In this document: positions 20,301 through 23,016 of the stretch, piece after piece
How the letters are laid out: every line of letters starts with the position of its first letter
Position numbering within the stretch: position 1 is the first letter of the stretch
NCBI GenBank assembly: GCA_004151065.3
Contig: NWUY0300014693.1
Location: forward strand, 31,146 to 54,161
Origin: Larix sibirica
Lineage: Eukaryota; Streptophyta; Pinopsida; Pinales; Pinaceae
Length of the DNA stretch: 23,016 bases
Direction: 5' to 3'
Notes under the pieces: model-generated
The model's database searches: none
Told to the model about the DNA's origin: nothing
Seen by the model: the letters and a program-made list of their open reading frames with translations, nothing else
Program-made: the position numbers and the translations under genes

Positions 20301-21239
20301 CCACAAATCCTTTCAAAAAGCATGTTGTCATATTCATAACATTGCCCATAATTCACATGTTTCGACCATGGCAAAAACATTTAGCACCAATGTTATTATA
20401 AGCCCTCAAAATTTGTCATATATGTTATATATGATATGAATTTAAAACCATTAGGACTTCAATAATTTCTTTTTACAATTCATACCTTGTGTATGAAATG
20501 AAAATATATGAGATTTTGGTGATAACAACTTCAACCCAAAAAGAGGTATAAGATCATAACCAGTCCATCAAACAAGAACATACATGCAAGCCACCATAAC
20601 CCTTATTGCATATTAAGAGTCATTCTTTGGTAGTAACACATTAACATTTTACTCTTTGCTTTCGAGGGGTCCCACCTAATTATTATATCATAATAATAAG
20701 ACTAAATATTCCTTGCAACACTTGGCAGGCTAATAATTAGTGACAGAATTTATGAGTCAACATATGGTATGCAAGAGATATCCCAAAAAGATGAATTTTT
20801 GAGCTAAGTCAATTCTCATTAGAAAAGCCATATTTAAACTACAAATTAAGCTCAAGACAAGTCAAAGGTCAACCTAATCATGCCCAAAGGGATACGTATT
20901 CTCCTATGGTATACTAAGGATCAGGCATTCACATACCATTTGTAGGATTTATGAAAGACCTAGTGTTCATGGAAGGTTTCCAACACAAGTCTAATGTAGT
21001 CAAGTGTAGGATCATATTCAACCTTCCAAAGGAAGGATATCTCACTTGAGGTGCACACGATAGATGTCATGTTAGTAATGTCACTACAACAATACCCTGT
21101 GATTATCATCTCTTTTAGTTCCTTTTTGGTGTCCACTAACACTTTTAGTGTATTTTTCATCATTTTCTAGGCAAAGTCGACGCTATTTCAAGGGATGGCA
21201 CTTTTCCTAACATTTTTTGCATCTTTTTTTGAAACTAAA
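17399..21239. other. AT-rich non-genic interval
   Basis: This 3.8-kb stretch shows no supported gene. Open frames of 61-91 codons (for example 18406-18681, 19759-19998, 20960-21163, all minus) have no domain and lie in AT-rich sequence. A short segment at 20662-20684 is an inverted match to 16487-16507. No long terminal repeats or tandem arrays were found. Confidence 0.5.
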
Positions 21240-21275
21240 TGCTAAAGTGGACACAATTTTTTATCCACTTTAGCA
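21240..21275. repeat. 12-bp inverted repeat at the edge of the 12-bp array
   Basis: TGCTAAAGTGGA at 21240-21251 is the exact complement of TCCACTTTAGCA at 21264-21275, with a 12-base spacer. The right arm carries the TTTAGC core of the array next to it, so the left arm is effectively an inverted array unit. Confidence 0.9.
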
Positions 21276-21684
21276 CCAAGCATAGCGCCATGAATTACAT
21301 CTAGTTTTGTTTCTTTTAGCGCCATAAATAACATCTTGCATAGTGCCAGGGTTAGCACCAAGTTTAGCTACCTTTTTAAGGTCATAAATTGCACTAATAT
21401 TTAAGCCAAGAATTGTGCCTAGTGTGGCTCCCTAGGTTGTGCCCAAATTTAAGCCAGGATTGGCACCATGTTTAGTGCCAAATTTAGCTTCCTAATTGTT
21501 TATAGGTTTATCAATAAGTTGTGTGTCTACATTAACATCTAGTATAGCATTTAGGTTTGCTCCTAAACCAACACCATGTTTTGATCCTAGTATTTCACCT
21601 TGTTTTGCTCCAAGATTTGCTCCCAAAATAGTGTTGAGTTTTGCTCCTATAATTTAGCCTAGTTCAGCATATGAGTTACTTGAT
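21264..21684. repeat. Diverged 12-bp tandem array kept in register
   Basis: From 21301 to about 21672 the plus strand divides into 31 consecutive 12-base units without an indel, for example AGTTTAGCTACC, AGTGTGGCTCCC, AGGTTTGCTCCT, TGTTTTGATCCT and AGATTTGCTCCC. The core is TTTGCTCC/TTTAGCACC. Two more units lie at 21267-21290, offset by 2 bp. Individual units differ widely, so the array is old, yet the 12-base spacing is constant. Read on the minus strand it gives tetrapeptide-like repeats (GANL GAKQ GEIL GSKH, GATL GTIL GLNI) with three stops. The plus strand gives xLAP repeats with five stops. It may be an ancient coding repeat or a minisatellite. The strand cannot be decided. Confidence 0.8.
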
Positions 21685-21830
21685 AGATGGGATAGAGGCT
21701 ATTGATTATAGGAGTTGAGGGTTAGATTTGGGAGGGTTATGTTAAACATTGATGTTGATGTTCATGATGATGATAAGGATGGCAATGATGAGGAGGAGGA
21801 TGCATGTTATTGCAATATTTGACCTTGAGT

Positions 21831-21930
21831 GACCCTAATGGCACCTAAATGGCCCTTTTGGTAGCTAGGAGACCCTAATGGCACCTAAATGACCCTAATG
21901 GAATCTGGGTGTCCCTAACAGCATATGAGT
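21831..21930 (+). repeat. 20-bp minisatellite block 1, five units
   Basis: There are five contiguous 20-base units: 21831-21850, 21851-21870 (diverged), 21871-21890, 21891-21910 and 21911-21930. The first and third are both GACCCTAATGGCACCTAAAT. The last two drift toward GTCCCTAACAGCATATGAGT. Confidence 0.92.
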
Positions 21931-22535
21931 GATGTCATGACGATGATGATGATGATGCATCTTGACAATGACAAATATGGCATTGATGATGATTTGATTA
22001 CAAGATGATAACGATGACTATAGTGAGCACATCAATGAAGAGGACAATGATGAGGTCAAGTATTAATTAAGACACATCCATAATTCCCAAAACATGCTAA
22101 TGGTGAATCCATTCATTTTCAAAGGGAGAAAATCCTTTCCCTAATTCATGTTATAATTAGGTAGTTGGATGCCCTTTTCATTGTCACAATCATGAAGATG
22201 ATGATGATGATGACAATGATTATGATGATATATATGTGATGTTGACAATGATTATGACAATGACATTGATGATGATATCCACAATGATGATTATGATAAT
22301 GACGATGACAATAAATATAAGACCCATCCCATTCAAATGCCAAAGATCTTATATAAAATTCATGTAAGGTATTATGCTGCTTTTTTCATCATTAGATTGA
22401 TGATGACAATGACCATGATGATATTGTTAATAATTTGTATGATAATGAAAATGATGATGATGATGACGACGACGATGATGATGACAATGTCAATAATGAT
22501 GATGCATGCGATTATAGCACTATTTGACCTTGTTT

Positions 22536-22635
22536 AATCCTAGCAGAACCTAAATGATCCTAATGACACCTAAATGACCCTAATGGCATCTAAATGACCC
22601 TAATGGCATCTAAGTGACCCTAATGTCATGAAAAT
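22536..22635 (+). repeat. 20-bp minisatellite block 2, five units
   Basis: Five contiguous 20-base units at 22536, 22556, 22576, 22596 and 22616, for example GACCCTAATGGCATCTAAAT and GACCCTAATGGCATCTAAGT. It occupies the same place in the 700-bp unit as block 1 and has the same unit number. Confidence 0.92.
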
Positions 22636-22732
22636 GATGATGATGATGATGCATCTTGACAATGAAAAATATGGCGTTGATTATTTGTACGATTTTGATG
22701 ATGATGAATAGGATAATGATGACAATGATAGT

Positions 22733-22792
22733 GTCCCTAACAAAATTTAAGTGACCCTAATGGAATTTGAGTCACCCTAAGAGCATTTAGGT
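22733..22792 (+). repeat. 20-bp minisatellite block 3, three units
   Basis: The units are GTCCCTAACAAAATTTAAGT (22733-22752), GACCCTAATGGAATTTGAGT (22753-22772) and CACCCTAAGAGCATTTAGGT (22773-22792). The block is followed by an inverted piece of the same unit at 22811-22826. Confidence 0.9.
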
Positions 22793-22826
22793 GCCAATAT
22801 GGTCACTCTGATTCCATTAGGGTCAC
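22751..22826. repeat. 16-bp inverted repeat from opposed minisatellite units
   Basis: GTGACCCTAATGGAAT at 22751-22766 is the exact complement of ATTCCATTAGGGTCAC at 22811-22826, separated by 44 bases. A unit of the minisatellite therefore lies in reversed orientation here, able to form a hairpin. Confidence 0.93.
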
Positions 22827-23016
22827 TCTACTCAAGTTGGTTTGATGAAAATATGATCACACTATCGAAATATATTAGCTCTTCAATCCACATGACCATC
22901 ACTTAAAAACTAAACCTAAAAATAGTTGATTTCAAATAAGTGATGATGTCGATGTTAATGTTGATGATGCATGTGATAGAATTTATAGATCTTGATTGAT
23001 CCTAATGGAACCTAAT

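Larger units (their letters stand above)
21740..23016. repeat. Composite tandem array: GAT tracts plus 20-bp minisatellite, about 700-bp period
   Basis: Tracts of GAT/GAC/AAT triplets alternate with blocks of a 20-bp unit (consensus near GACCCTAATGGCATCTAAAT). Landmarks recur in order. GATGCATG...ATTTGACCTTG occurs near 21799 and 22501, with a related GATGCATGTGAT near 22976. GATGCATCTTGACAATGA occurs near 21954 and 22648. The spacings of 702 and 694 bp show a higher-order unit of about 700 bp, and the array continues past the window edge. Open frames in it (for example 22146-22343 and 22337-22537) are low-complexity Ile/His or Met/Thr runs and are not genes. Confidence 0.88.

Noticed and set aside
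16487-20684. LTR retrotransposon bounded by the AGGTGGGACCC segments
   Set aside because: The two segments are in opposite orientation and match only over about 21 bp, and no gag, protease or integrase sequence lies between them.
22146-22537. Open frames rich in His/Ile (minus) or Met/Thr (plus)
   Set aside because: They are translations of GAT-type triplet repeats. The same DNA is open in several frames and has no non-repetitive protein sequence.
21831-22635. CCCTAAT units as interstitial telomere repeats
   Set aside because: The unit is 20 bp and only partly resembles plant telomere sequence (CCCTAAA). There is no run of 7-bp repeats.

Overview
This looks like a gene-poor stretch of nuclear DNA from a seed plant with a large genome, possibly a gymnosperm. 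It is AT-rich and dominated by decayed repeats. It holds one apparently intact intron-containing gene with a plant-type TATA box and GT-AG splice sites, a plant L1-type LINE relic with an ORF1 zinc knuckle and an RNase H tail, and a tRNA-derived SINE. The species cannot be fixed from the sequence. There is no bacterial or organellar gene organisation, no CRISPR array and no rRNA or tRNA gene.

Layout. 1-2619: non-genic, with a GC-rich fragment at the left edge, a perfect 24-bp palindrome (336-359) and an imperfect hairpin (2407-2445). 2620-3634: a tandem duplication of about 390 bp whose second copy was later interrupted by a minus-strand SINE (3316-3546) with short target-site duplications. 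4684-6310 (minus): the only convincing intact gene. It has two exons (6080-5648 and 4751-4684) joined in frame to a 166-residue plant protein with the block DWLPFLPGTSYWVPP and an acidic tail. It has a TATA box at 6310-6304, a 5' leader built from a 102/100-bp tandem duplication, and a perfectly phased 67-bp duplication just past its stop codon. 7296-12468 (plus): a decayed LINE with ORF1 (nucleic-acid-binding type) and ORF2 (endonuclease, reverse transcriptase, zf-RVT, RNase H) meeting at a TAATG overlap. Internal deletions appear to have removed the blocks that carry the reverse transcriptase catalytic aspartates. 12432-12942: a second decayed reading frame of unknown identity just behind it. 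13000-16740: AT-rich, with no gene found. 16745-17398 (minus): a broken proline-rich coding fragment of unknown family. 17400-21239: AT-rich and non-genic. 21240-23016: tandem-repeat DNA. One part is a diverged 12-bp repeat array that keeps its register for about 31 units. The rest is a composite array of GAT-rich tracts and 20-bp minisatellite blocks, repeated with a period of about 700 bp.

No set of genes here forms a pathway. The most unusual structures are the in-register 12-bp array at the right, the composite 700-bp array beside it, the duplicated flanks of the intact gene, and the pattern of deletions in the LINE. I found no clear new defence or metabolic system.
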